The translations under genes were made by a program, and so were the position numbers. Shown here one piece after another: positions 42,080 to 50,301 of a stretch of DNA of 64,000 nucleotides. The number at the start of each line of letters is the position of its first letter. Position 1 is the stretch's first letter. The DNA comes from Sulfotelmatobacter sp963788225. Lineage in GTDB: Bacteria; Acidobacteriota; Terriglobia; Terriglobales; Acidobacteriaceae. Where the stretch lies: contig CAWBGI010000001.1 of the NCBI GenBank assembly GCA_963788225.1, positions 124,001 through 188,000 on the forward strand, in the 5' to 3' direction. The notes beneath the pieces are model-generated. The model saw nothing but the letters and a program-made list of their open reading frames with translations. It searched no databases and was not told the origin of the DNA.

Positions 42080-45000
42080 TCAACTGATCACGCGGACACT
42101 GCCCCGCCCGCACAACTCCTCCACCCGCGCGATGAAGTTGCGGTCCGGCAGCACATTATAACCTTCCGCTTCCATCACTACCATGAAATCCCCCGCGCGT
42201 TCCACGTCAAACAACACGCGCGCCTCACCCTTGCGTTCTTTGAAAAGCGTGTGCAGATCGTCCACGGTGGTCTCGCCAGCAATCTCCAGTGGCACGCGAA
42301 TGCGAATCGCCCGCGGCAGCGGGACCTTGGCCTCTTCCAGCGGCATAATTTCAGCCGCCGTAATCTTCGGATTGGCGCCTTCTTCGATTCGCACCCCGGC
42401 CCTCACCAGCACCGGAACCTCGAGCTTCACCTTTTCGCCCAGACGTTTATAGGCTTCAGGGAAAACGATCATATCGATCGACCCCGACATATCTTCCAGC
42501 GTAGCCTGCGCGTAAAATTCCCCGCGCTTGGATTTCTGCACCCGCACGTTGCCGATGATCCCAGCCGTCGCAATCATTTCGTCTTTGCCGGTCGACCGCG
42601 TCATCGCGGCAAGCTCGTCGATCCGCAGCGCCTGCAGATCTTCCAGCTTGTCTCTGTATTTTTCCAGCGGATGTCCGCTGATGAAGAACCCGAGAATTTC
42701 TTTCTCTGCCGCGAGCCGCGTCTGCTCATCCCAGTCGGGAACGTTGGGCAGCTTGTCGTTGTGCGCCTCAGATTCCTCTTCCTGAAAAACACCGAACAGC
42801 CCGTGTTGCCCCGATTCCACATCACGCTGTGTTTTCTGCGCACGCTCCATCGCCCGGTCCAGCACGCTCATCACTTGCGCGCGCCGGCCCAACGAATCCA
42901 TAGCTCCGCTCTTGATCAACGACTCCAGCACGCGTTTGTTGAGCAAGCGCAGATCGACGTTCTCGCAGAATTCATAGATCGACTTAAACCGTCCAAGCTT
43001 CTTCCGCGCCGCCACAATCGACTCAATCGCGTTGCCGCCAACATTCTTCACCGCAGCCAGCCCAAAGCGAATTGCCTCGCCATGCGGCGTAAAGTTCGCA
43101 TCCGAAACGTTGATGTCCGGAGCCTCCACCGCAATCCCCATCTCGCGGCATTCGTTGATGTACTTCACCACGTCATCAGTGCTACCCGTGACGGAAGTCA
43201 GCAAGGCCGCCATGAACTCCACCGGATAATGCGTCTTCAAATACGCCGTGTGATAAGCCAGCAGCGCGTACGCGGCCGAATGCGACTTGTTGAATCCGTA
43301 TCCGGCAAACTGCGCCATCAGATCGAAAATCTTCTCGATCTTTTTCGGCGGAAACTTGCGCTGCGCCGCGCCTTCCACGAAGCGCTCGCGCTGCTGCGCC
43401 ATCTCCTCGGCTTTCTTCTTGCCCATGGCGCGCCGCAGCAGATCGGCTTCACCGAGCGAGTAGCCCGCCAGCCGGTTCGCGATCTGCATCACCTGCTCCT
43501 GATAGACGATCACGCCCAGCGTCTCTTCCAGAATTTCTTTCAACTCCGGCAGTTCGTATTCCACCCGCTTGCGCCCGTGCTTGCGATCGACAAAATCGTC
43601 GATCATTCCGCCCTGAATCGGCCCCGGCCGGTACAGCGCATTCAAAGCCGTGAGATCCTCAATTGAATTCGGCTGATATTTGCGCAACACGTCGCGCATG
43701 CCGTGCGATTCAAACTGGAAGACGCCCGACGTTAATCCCTTGTGAAAAACCTTCTGATAAGTCTCCGCGTCCTCCAGCGGAATCTGCTCCAGCGTGATCG
43801 GCGTTCCCCGAGTCTGCGCGATCAGCTTCAACGCATCGGTGAGAATCGTAAGCGTGGTCAGCCCAAGAAAATCCATCTTCAGCAGGCCCATCTTCTCGAT
43901 GGCAACCATGTCGAAGGCAGTCACGATTTCGTCGTTCTTGGTCTTGTGCAGAGGAACGAGTTCTGTAAGAGGACGCGGCGAAATCACCACCCCCGCCGCA
44001 TGCACTCCAGAATTCCGCACCATCCCTTCCAGCTTCTTCGCGGTCGCAATCAACTCGCGAATCTGCCGATCTTTCTCCATCGCTTCGCGCAGTTGCGGCG
44101 AGTCTTCGATGGCCTTGTCGAGCGTAATGTTGAGCTGCGTGGGAATCATCTTCGCGATGCGATCCACGTCAGCGTAAGGAATATCCATCGCCCGGCCCAC
44201 GTCTTTAATCGCCGCCTTGGCCGCCATCGTTCCAAACGTGATGATCTGGGCCACATTGTCGCGCCCATATTTCTGCGTAACGTAGTTGATCACCTCGCCG
44301 CGCCGGTTCATGCAGAAGTCGATGTCGATATCCGGCATCGAAACCCGCTCCGGATTCAGAAAGCGCTCAAACAGCAGCTCGTGCTGCAGCGGATCGAGAT
44401 CAGTGATGCCCAGCGCGTACGAAACCAGCGAGCCTGCCGCCGACCCGCGCCCCGGCCCCACCGGTATGTCATGCTCTTTGGCGTAGCGGATGAAGTCCCA
44501 CACGATCAGAAAATATCCGGGAAACTTCATCTGCTGGATGATCGCCAGTTCCCGCTCCAGCCGCTGCTGATAATCCGAAATCGGATGCTTCAGCTTTCTC
44601 TGCTCGTGCAGCGGCCGCAGCGCCTCCATGCGCCGCGCGAAGCCCTCGCGCGAAACATGCTCAAAATAACTGTCGATCGTATAGCCCGGCGGAACCTCAA
44701 ATTGCGGAAACGGCGTCGCCACCTTTTCCAGGCGCAGGCTGCAACGCTCGGCGATATCAAGCGTGCGCGTCAAAACCTCAGGCGAATCCTTGAAGGCCTG
44801 ATACATCTGGTCGTGGCTCTTGACAAAGAACTGCTCGCCCTCAAACTTCATCCGCGCCGTGTCGTGAATCGACTTGCCCGTCTGAATGCACAACATCACA
44901 TCCTGTGCGGGCGCATCGTCCTCGCACAGATAATGGCTGTCGTTGGTCGCCACCAACGGCAGCCCGAGATCCTTCTCGAGCTGGAACAGGCTCGGATTAA

Positions 45001-45562
45001 TCTCGCGCTCCTTGGCGAGCCCTTGATTCTGTATCTCGAGATAGAAATTTTCTTTGCCGAAAATGTCGGAGAACGTTCCCGCAGCCGCGCGTGCCGCAGC
45101 GTAGTTCCCTTCCATCAACCGCTCGGCGACTTCGCCTTTCAGGCATCCCGAAAGTCCAATCAGTCCGCGTGCATGCTCCGCCAGAAACTTCTTGCTCACC
45201 CGCGGCTTGTAGTAAAAGCCATGCAGCGAGGCTTCCGACGTAATCTTCACCAGGTTGCGGTAGCCCTCTTCATTCTCAGCCAGAACCAACAAATGGTTGT
45301 AGGTGTCGCCGTCGGGAGGCGTGCGCTCGATGTTGTGATCGTCCTTCTTGCAGATGTAAAGCTCGCAGCCCACGATCGGCTTCACGCCGTACTTGTGCGC
45401 CGCATTCACGAAATGCACCGCGCCAAAAATATTTCCGTGGTCGGTCATGGCCACGGCTGGCATGCCTAGCTCTTTCACACGTTGACAAAGTTTGTCGACG
45501 TCGCAGGCGCCATCCAGCAGGGAGTAATCGGTATGCAAGTGCAGGTGGACGAATTGGGACAT
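42080..45562 (-). CDS. dnaE: DNA polymerase III alpha subunit
   Basis: The replicative polymerase, about 1160 residues. The N-terminal PHP domain begins FVHLHLHTDYSLLDGACD. The C-family palm has the catalytic aspartates in PDIDIDFCMNRRGEVINY, with GPGRGSAAGSLVSYALGITD upstream. The fingers region includes YQEQVMQIANRLAGYSLGEADLLRRAMGKKK. The C-terminal OB fold is at about 1000-1080 (GEFYAQATLEDMSGSIDMIV). Start ATG 45562 is where family similarity begins; the frame is open to 45634 only because it runs through a TGATTG repeat. No ribosome site is obvious. Confidence 0.96.
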   Translation of the reverse strand: MSQFVHLHLHTDYSLLDGACDVDKLCQRVKELGMPAVAMTDHGNIFGAVHFVNAAHKYGVKPIVGCELYICKKDDHNIERTPPDGDTYNHLLVLAENEEGYRNLVKITSEASLHGFYYKPRVSKKFLAEHARGLIGLSGCLKGEVAERLMEGNYAAARAAAGTFSDIFGKENFYLEIQNQGLAKEREINPSLFQLEKDLGLPLVATNDSHYLCEDDAPAQDVMLCIQTGKSIHDTARMKFEGEQFFVKSHDQMYQAFKDSPEVLTRTLDIAERCSLRLEKVATPFPQFEVPPGYTIDSYFEHVSREGFARRMEALRPLHEQRKLKHPISDYQQRLERELAIIQQMKFPGYFLIVWDFIRYAKEHDIPVGPGRGSAAGSLVSYALGITDLDPLQHELLFERFLNPERVSMPDIDIDFCMNRRGEVINYVTQKYGRDNVAQIITFGTMAAKAAIKDVGRAMDIPYADVDRIAKMIPTQLNITLDKAIEDSPQLREAMEKDRQIRELIATAKKLEGMVRNSGVHAAGVVISPRPLTELVPLHKTKNDEIVTAFDMVAIEKMGLLKMDFLGLTTLTILTDALKLIAQTRGTPITLEQIPLEDAETYQKVFHKGLTSGVFQFESHGMRDVLRKYQPNSIEDLTALNALYRPGPIQGGMIDDFVDRKHGRKRVEYELPELKEILEETLGVIVYQEQVMQIANRLAGYSLGEADLLRRAMGKKKAEEMAQQRERFVEGAAQRKFPPKKIEKIFDLMAQFAGYGFNKSHSAAYALLAYHTAYLKTHYPVEFMAALLTSVTGSTDDVVKYINECREMGIAVEAPDINVSDANFTPHGEAIRFGLAAVKNVGGNAIESIVAARKKLGRFKSIYEFCENVDLRLLNKRVLESLIKSGAMDSLGRRAQVMSVLDRAMERAQKTQRDVESGQHGLFGVFQEEESEAHNDKLPNVPDWDEQTRLAAEKEILGFFISGHPLEKYRDKLEDLQALRIDELAAMTRSTGKDEMIATAGIIGNVRVQKSKRGEFYAQATLEDMSGSIDMIVFPEAYKRLGEKVKLEVPVLVRAGVRIEEGANPKITAAEIMPLEEAKVPLPRAIRIRVPLEIAGETTVDDLHTLFKERKGEARVLFDVERAGDFMVVMEAEGYNVLPDRNFIARVEELCGRGSVRVIS

Positions 45563-45581
45563 AGGGAATTGTTGATGGTTG

Positions 45582-45662
45582 ATTGCTGATTGTTGATTGA
45601 TGATTGAAAACCCAGCGTCCCAAGTGCTTTTCAATCAGAAATCAACAATCAACAATCAGCAA
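45582..45662. repeat. TGATTG-type inverted repeat upstream of dnaE
   Basis: The left arm (45582-45610, ATTGCTGATTGTTGATTGAT then GATTGAAAA) is matched by the reverse complement of 45628-45662 (TTTTCAATCAGAAATCAACA then ATCAACAATCAGCAAT). This makes a long cruciform-capable element with a 17-base centre, each arm built of repeated TGATTG/GTTGATT units. It occupies the dnaE leader. Confidence 0.8.
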
Positions 45663-45711
45663 TTTCCTCCATCGTCATTCTAGCGGGAATCCCAACGAAA
45701 GAAGCGGCAAG

Positions 45712-45720
45712 TTATCCACA
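45712..45720 (+). other. single perfect DnaA-box sequence
   Basis: TTATCCACA matches the DnaA consensus exactly, about 150 bases upstream of dnaE. It is single and has no A/T-rich unwinding region nearby, so it is not an origin. It could be a DnaA-responsive site or chance. Confidence 0.4.
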
Positions 45721-45759
45721 GTGGCGCGACGCGAGGATGCGCGCGCTGCCTGCTGCCCA

Positions 45760-46587
45760 TCACGCGCTGGGCAAGCGGAAATCTACCCCGCGCTCGTCGT
45801 TGGCCTTGGTGGTGGCGGGAAGATCAAGATCCGAGAGCGGGATTTTCTGCGTATGGTCCGGCGCAAAGTTCCACAGCGTCTGGCCTACGATGGCATAATT
45901 CCGGACTTCTTGTTTGTGCTGATCGCGGAAAACCAGCACTGTGGCCGGCAAAATATCGGACGCTTCCTGCACACGCGGTGGCACGGCCTTCGCACGCGCT
46001 TTCTGATCTGTAGCGTCAGGCCTTCGGTATGGAATCTCTACTTCATCGTCCGCATCGTTCGCCACGCTGTCGTCATAGGGCACGGCATCTGACGAATCGG
46101 AACCGGAATCCCACCACCAATAAGGATCGATGCCACCATAGAGGTACGGATAGGAATATGGATAGCCGTAATATCCCCCATAGGGATAGGTACGGATTCG
46201 CCAGTCCACGCCCGAGTGTTCGCGTCCTCGGTGTGAATTGAGATGTGAATTCAGACGGGAATTCAGGTGAGAACTCAGACGAGAATTCAAAGGGTGCGCC
46301 GTTGAGCCGCGATGGAACGAGTGTTGCGCGAACGTGGAGCCAGGGCGAATCCCGCTGATAGCGCGCCCCCCCCTGTAAACATGCCCTCCACTGAAGCCAT
46401 GGCCGCCAGCGAACGCATGGCCACCACCAATCGGGCCGCTCCCGATGTGGCCTCCGCCAAAGGTTGCGTGTCCGCCGCCGAAGCCACCGCCATGGCCACC
46501 ACCACCGCCATGGCCCCCGCGCTGCGCCAAAAGTTGCCCTGACGCCAGCCAGATCACGAACGCCGCAATCAAGATCGGGCGCTGCAT
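45760..46587 (-). CDS. exported Gly/His-rich protein with LNSH/LNSR tetrapeptide repeats
   Basis: A 275-residue protein with a signal peptide (LIAAFVIWLASGQLLAQ). A Gly/His-rich low-complexity part follows (GGHGGGGGHGGGFGGGHATF; GGH repeats to about residue 85). Next is a run of five tetrapeptides, LNSR-LSSH-LNSR-LNSH-LNSH (about 100-119), encoded by 12-base GAATTC-rich repeats. The Tyr-rich stretch YPYGGYYGYPYSYPYLYGG comes before a more ordinary C-terminal domain (ILPATVLVFRDQHKQEVRNY). The latter looks like a small beta domain seen in other acidobacterial secreted proteins. ATG 46587 starts the signal peptide. Metal binding by the His-rich part is plausible. Confidence 0.75.
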   Translation of the reverse strand: MQRPILIAAFVIWLASGQLLAQRGGHGGGGGHGGGFGGGHATFGGGHIGSGPIGGGHAFAGGHGFSGGHVYRGGRAISGIRPGSTFAQHSFHRGSTAHPLNSRLSSHLNSRLNSHLNSHRGREHSGVDWRIRTYPYGGYYGYPYSYPYLYGGIDPYWWWDSGSDSSDAVPYDDSVANDADDEVEIPYRRPDATDQKARAKAVPPRVQEASDILPATVLVFRDQHKQEVRNYAIVGQTLWNFAPDHTQKIPLSDLDLPATTKANDERGVDFRLPSA

Positions 46588-46646
46588 GCCCTCATTATAA
46601 GCCCGATTCGGTCGCGTCAATAACGAAATTGCGGCGGCCACGAAGA

Positions 46647-48242
46647 TTACCGCTTCCGGCGTTTTGCCTTCTTCTGAGCCGACTTCTTCTGCTTTGGGGT
46701 ATGTTTTCTAGCCGGCTTGGCAGCGCGCTTCTGAGGCTTTGGTGTTGCTTTGGCTGGTTTTCCCTTGGCTTCTGGTTTTATCGTCACTGCAGGTTTTGCT
46801 TTGGCGTCAGGCCTGGCCGCAGGAGCCGGGACCGCAACCGGAGCAACCGCAGCCACGCCTTTCCCTTTACCTTTCGCGCCCTTCTTCCCGGGCACTTCTG
46901 CCGCAGGCGCACCTGCCGCAACCTTCGGTCCACGCCCACGCCTGGGTGGTGGCGGCGGGGGCGGGGGCGGCGGCGCAAACGGCTTCAAGAATTTCAAAGT
47001 CTCCGTCCGCGACCGGAGTTTCCCATCCAGCAGCAGCATGAAAACATCTTTCGCAATCTTCGGATACTCCGGCAACTGCGGAGTAATCAGCAACTCCGTC
47101 ATCTCCGGCAGCGGAATGCGCTGCTGCACCTGCCGCCACTTGGTCAGAAAGTTTTTGATCTTCAGCGCCACGGTCTGATGCCGCGCGGTCACCGCCAGAA
47201 AGAGCACCATCTCCGGCCGCGCTGCCGATAAAAGATTCCACGTGCGCGACGGAGTCGCCGCTTCCTTCCCCGTCAGCCGCTTCGCCAGATCCTTGGCATG
47301 ATCCTCAATGTCGCGCCACGACTCAATCAAATCCTTGCGCGGGATCAGCCGCCGCAAATCCGAAATATCTTTATCGGAAAGCTTCGCCGTCAGGAAGTGC
47401 ATGACCGCGGCCGATGGATCTACGGTATAGCCCAGGTCCACCATCTGCTGCCGCGTCTTCATCAATGCCGCCAGCCCGCTCGCATCCACCTTCGCCGAGG
47501 TCCAATGCGGATGGAGCACCTTCAGCCAGTCTTCCTTCTCGAGCGTCCGCACCACGTTCAGCGGATCGTCTTCATGCGCCAGTTGCGCAATCTCATGCCC
47601 CACCGCGCTGCGCGAAATGTGCTCAATGTAATTGTTCTCTTTGGCGGCGTTGTAGCGCTGTTGCGTGCGCTCCTCCAGCGGCCAGTGAAAGCGCGCTGCA
47701 AAACGCGTAGCCCGAATCAACCGTGAAGGATCTTCCACGAAGGAATAATTGTGCAGGATGCGCAGCAGCTTTGCTTCAATATCCGCCACGCCGTTGAATG
47801 GATCAAGCAGCAGCCCGCGCGACCCTTCATTCAGTGACAGCGCCATGGCGTTCACCGTGAAGTCGCGCCGGCGCAAGTCTTCCTGAATGCTCGCCGCGGT
47901 GATCACCGGCGGTTTGCCCACTTTTTCATACTCTTCGGTCCGCGCCATGCTGATTTCAGCGCGCACATTCCCCGGCAGCACCAGAAACAAAGTGCGCACG
48001 TCTTCGTCGTGACCCGCGATTTGCGCGCCCGCCCGTTCAAAGTCTTTTTGCAGTTTGAGGGGATTGCCCTGAACTGTGAAATCCAGGTCGCGGATGGTAA
48101 ACCCGCTGATGATGTCGCGAATCGCCCCGCCGGTCAGATAAAGCGTAATCCCCGCGGCGCGGGCTATATCCTGCACCAGGTTGACGCCCTTCAACTGATC
48201 CGGCGTCAACCGGATCTCCATCGTGTAAATGTAATCAGCCAT
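46647..48242 (-). CDS. CCA-adding enzyme / poly(A) polymerase family nucleotidyltransferase with basic tail
   Basis: A 531-residue class II nucleotidyltransferase that adds CCA or A residues to RNA 3' ends. Catalytic motifs are LTGGAIRDIISG (38-43 core), DLDFTVQG (52-55, the two Asp), RRRDFTVNAMALSL and DPSRLIRATRFAARF. The core ends near residue 420. It is followed by a ten-proline run and a Lys/Ala/Pro-rich histone-H1-like tail of about 95 residues (PKVAAGAPAAEVPGKKGAKG; TPKPQKRAAKPARKHTPKQK). The tail is probably disordered and RNA- or DNA-binding. Start could also be ATG at residue 8 (MEIRLTPDQ). Whether it makes CCA or poly(A) cannot be told. Confidence 0.85.
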   Translation of the reverse strand: MADYIYTMEIRLTPDQLKGVNLVQDIARAAGITLYLTGGAIRDIISGFTIRDLDFTVQGNPLKLQKDFERAGAQIAGHDEDVRTLFLVLPGNVRAEISMARTEEYEKVGKPPVITAASIQEDLRRRDFTVNAMALSLNEGSRGLLLDPFNGVADIEAKLLRILHNYSFVEDPSRLIRATRFAARFHWPLEERTQQRYNAAKENNYIEHISRSAVGHEIAQLAHEDDPLNVVRTLEKEDWLKVLHPHWTSAKVDASGLAALMKTRQQMVDLGYTVDPSAAVMHFLTAKLSDKDISDLRRLIPRKDLIESWRDIEDHAKDLAKRLTGKEAATPSRTWNLLSAARPEMVLFLAVTARHQTVALKIKNFLTKWRQVQQRIPLPEMTELLITPQLPEYPKIAKDVFMLLLDGKLRSRTETLKFLKPFAPPPPPPPPPPRRGRGPKVAAGAPAAEVPGKKGAKGKGKGVAAVAPVAVPAPAARPDAKAKPAVTIKPEAKGKPAKATPKPQKRAAKPARKHTPKQKKSAQKKAKRRKR

Positions 48243-48606
48243 TCGTCTTCAAGCGATCCAAGCTATGCGACCACCCAGCCGCCGCGCCGCGTATCCGACG
48301 CAAAACGCAGGCTGCACTGACGTTTTCCACAAGATTTCCACAGATTGCCAGCGTCCGGCCTGAGCAGTTCCACACGAAACCACAGACAAGCCCCACAATA
48401 CAAAGCATTTACGCAAGACTTGAGCCGGCCCAAGGCAACTTAAAGGAATAACACAAGGTTAACAATTTGGCTACTGCCAACGTGGATTCCTGCGCTTTCT
48501 CCTCAATTAGTGCGAGAATGAGGCGGGCTTCGGGCTTCAGCCCTCAGGCTTCGGTGGGATAGATTATGTCCTGCCGAAGCCCGAAAGCCGAAGCCCAAAG
48601 CCCGAA
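48243..48606. other. intergenic region with GGCTTCGG inverted repeat abutting a start codon
   Basis: The first 280 bases show no gene; they include TTTCCACAAGATTTCCACAG (48324-48343). At the 3' end an inverted repeat (left arm 48522-48553, GCGGGCTTCGGGCTTCAGCC then CTCAGGCTTCGG; right arm 48571-48606, CTGCCGAAGCCCGAAAGCCG then AAGCCCAAAGCCCGAA) runs right up to the ATG at 48607. This leaves no room for a normal ribosome binding site. Confidence 0.65.
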
Positions 48607-49086
48607 ATGCCCTCGACCCACAAGAAAGTTATCGTCCGCAAGATGGACCGCGACTCCGTCTCCGGCTACGTCTCGCCCACCCAATTCCTGAACGAAGGCA
48701 AACTCGAAGTACTAAACACCACGGGCACCGTCATCGCGATAGACCTGCGCGAGATCAAAGGCGTCTACTTCGTCCGCGAATTCGGCGACTCCGAATCGCT
48801 AACCCGAAAGACCTTCACCTCCCGCCCCCGCTCCGAAGGCCTGTGGGTCCGCCTGCGCTTCAAAGACAACGAAATCCTCGAAGGCCTAATGCCCTCCGAC
48901 CTGACTCAGAATATTCCGGAGGGCTACCTAGTCAGCCCGCCCGACCAGCGTTCGAACACGCAACGCATCTTCGTCCCCCGAACAGCCCTAGAGTCGCTTA
49001 CGGTCCTGGCCGTAATCGGCGCCACCCGCCGTCCCCGCCGCGGCCCCACCGACGATCAGCGCCAGGTACCCATGTTCGAAGAATAG
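48607..49086 (+). CDS. conserved hypothetical protein
   Basis: A 159-residue soluble protein without signal or membrane segment. It has repeated beta-type segments (KVIVRKMDRDSVSGYVSPTQ; TGTVIAIDLREIKGVYFVRE; LWVRLRFKDNEILEGLMPSD), suggesting a small beta-barrel or PilZ/SH3-like fold, and a basic C-terminus. I do not recognise the family by name. Conserved look and GC-rich coding support a real gene. The ATG follows directly on a GGCTTCGG repeat arm. Confidence 0.7.
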   Translation: MPSTHKKVIVRKMDRDSVSGYVSPTQFLNEGKLEVLNTTGTVIAIDLREIKGVYFVREFGDSESLTRKTFTSRPRSEGLWVRLRFKDNEILEGLMPSDLTQNIPEGYLVSPPDQRSNTQRIFVPRTALESLTVLAVIGATRRPRRGPTDDQRQVPMFEE

Positions 49087-49184
49087 GTTTGGGGTGTAAG
49101 ATTTTAAGAAGTTAGGAAGAAAGACTAGGATCTTTCTTGCAACCCGCCGCTTCCTCACGGGTTCTAATTTCGCAGGAGGGCGTC

Positions 49185-49616
49185 ATGCAAAATCTCCGCC
49201 TCGCGCTCTTTTCTTTGGCGCTGCTTCTGGCCGCGTCACTCGCTTTGTCCTGCGGTGCCAGTTCCAATCCGAACAGTCAACTCCAGTCCATCACAATTAC
49301 TCCTCTGACCGCCTCTGCGCTGGCGCCCAACGGTCAGGTGCAGTTCACCGCCACCGGCCACTACAACACGCCTCCGTATACGGTTACTCCGCAGCCGGCG
49401 TTCTGGGGAGCGTGTTACCAGAGCGCCCCCACCACTGCGGTATCGGTTACTTCCTCAGGCCTGGCCGCATGTGTGACCCCGGACGATCCAACCGTCGAAT
49501 ACTCGGTCTTTGCCTTCGACTCAACCAATCCTGGTTGTAACTTAACCAATGCCTGCGGAGGAGGCTGCACCATTGCCGGTACAGCACAGCTAATCTGCTC
49601 GCCCAACCAGCCCTAG
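49185..49616 (+). CDS. small lipoprotein, tandem copy A
   Basis: A 143-residue lipoprotein. The signal peptide ends in a lipobox, ALSCGAS, and the rest is a compact Ig-like (Big_2-like) domain: LQSITITPLTASALAPNGQV, QFTATGHYNTPPYTVTPQPA, SGLAACVT. The C-terminus is Cys-rich with CNLTNACGGGCTIAGTAQLIC. It is a tandem duplicate of the next gene, including the upstream GTTYTAAATTY-GGAGG leader. AGGAGGG 5-11 bases before ATG 49185 fixes the start. Confidence 0.8.
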   Translation: MQNLRLALFSLALLLAASLALSCGASSNPNSQLQSITITPLTASALAPNGQVQFTATGHYNTPPYTVTPQPAFWGACYQSAPTTAVSVTSSGLAACVTPDDPTVEYSVFAFDSTNPGCNLTNACGGGCTIAGTAQLICSPNQP

Positions 49617-49681
49617 CGCCGCCTTCTCCTGGCGTTCGAGGGGGCCTGTTCCCGGGGTTTTAAATTCAGAAGGAGGCCGTC

Positions 49682-50116
49682 ATGAAAAAACTTCACCTCA
49701 CGCTCCTTTCTCTGGCACTGCTTCTGGCCGCGTCACTGGCTTTGTCGTGCGGCACAAGTTCAATGCCGAATTCAACCGGCCAACTCCAGTCCATCACCAT
49801 CAGTCCATCAGTGGCCACTGCCCCGACCGTTGACGGCGACGTGCAATTCACCGCCACCGGCCATTACAACACCTCTCCGTACACGGTTACGCCGCAGCCC
49901 GCAATCTGGGGAGCGTGCTTCCAAAATGCGCCCACCAATGTGGTATCCGTTACCGCTGCGGGCTTGGCTCACTGCGAGCAACTCGGCGGTCCCGCGTCCA
50001 ACACCTACTCGGTTTTTGCCTTCCAACCGACCGAATGCAACCTCGTCACTGCCTGCGGCGGAGGCTGCACCATCGTCGGCACAGCGCAACTCACCTGCCC
50101 GACAAACACAGAGTAG
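49682..50116 (+). CDS. small lipoprotein, tandem copy B
   Basis: A 144-residue paralogue of the preceding lipoprotein: the same signal peptide core (LSLALLLAASLALSCG), Ig-like core (VQFTATGHYNTSPYTVTPQP) and C-terminal CNLVTACGGGCTIVGTAQLTC. The copies are similar through most of their length and diverge in the middle (TTAVSVTSSGLAACVTPDDP versus TNVVSVTAAGLAHCEQLGGP). AAGGAGG precedes ATG 49682. The duplication looks recent and lies immediately upstream of the giant peptidase. Confidence 0.8.
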   Translation: MKKLHLTLLSLALLLAASLALSCGTSSMPNSTGQLQSITISPSVATAPTVDGDVQFTATGHYNTSPYTVTPQPAIWGACFQNAPTNVVSVTAAGLAHCEQLGGPASNTYSVFAFQPTECNLVTACGGGCTIVGTAQLTCPTNTE

Positions 50117-50301
50117 TCGGCAGCTTACGGAAGCCGGAAGCCACAATCTGCAGTTGCATTTCGCGGAAACTTCACGTACAAAGACTAGTTCCCGCGCAGG
50201 CCTTACTTCCTGCGCAGTGAGAGCGGCCGGACCACCTCCTTCCCCTTGGTCCGTCTGTGTCTCCGAGCATAGCCCCATCCCCAGGGGGAGGTGTCGATCT
50301 C

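Noticed and set aside
43742..45469. 575-residue plus-strand open frame opposite dnaE
   Set aside because: His/Arg/Leu-rich antisense frame typical of high-GC genes; the minus strand encodes an unmistakable DnaE.
45712..45720. replication origin near dnaE
   Set aside because: Only one exact DnaA box, no cluster, no dnaA or dnaN gene and no A/T-rich region.
49174..50301. CRISPR-like repeat because of duplicated leaders and cores
   Set aside because: It is a simple two-copy tandem gene duplication with coding similarity, not short regularly spaced repeats.
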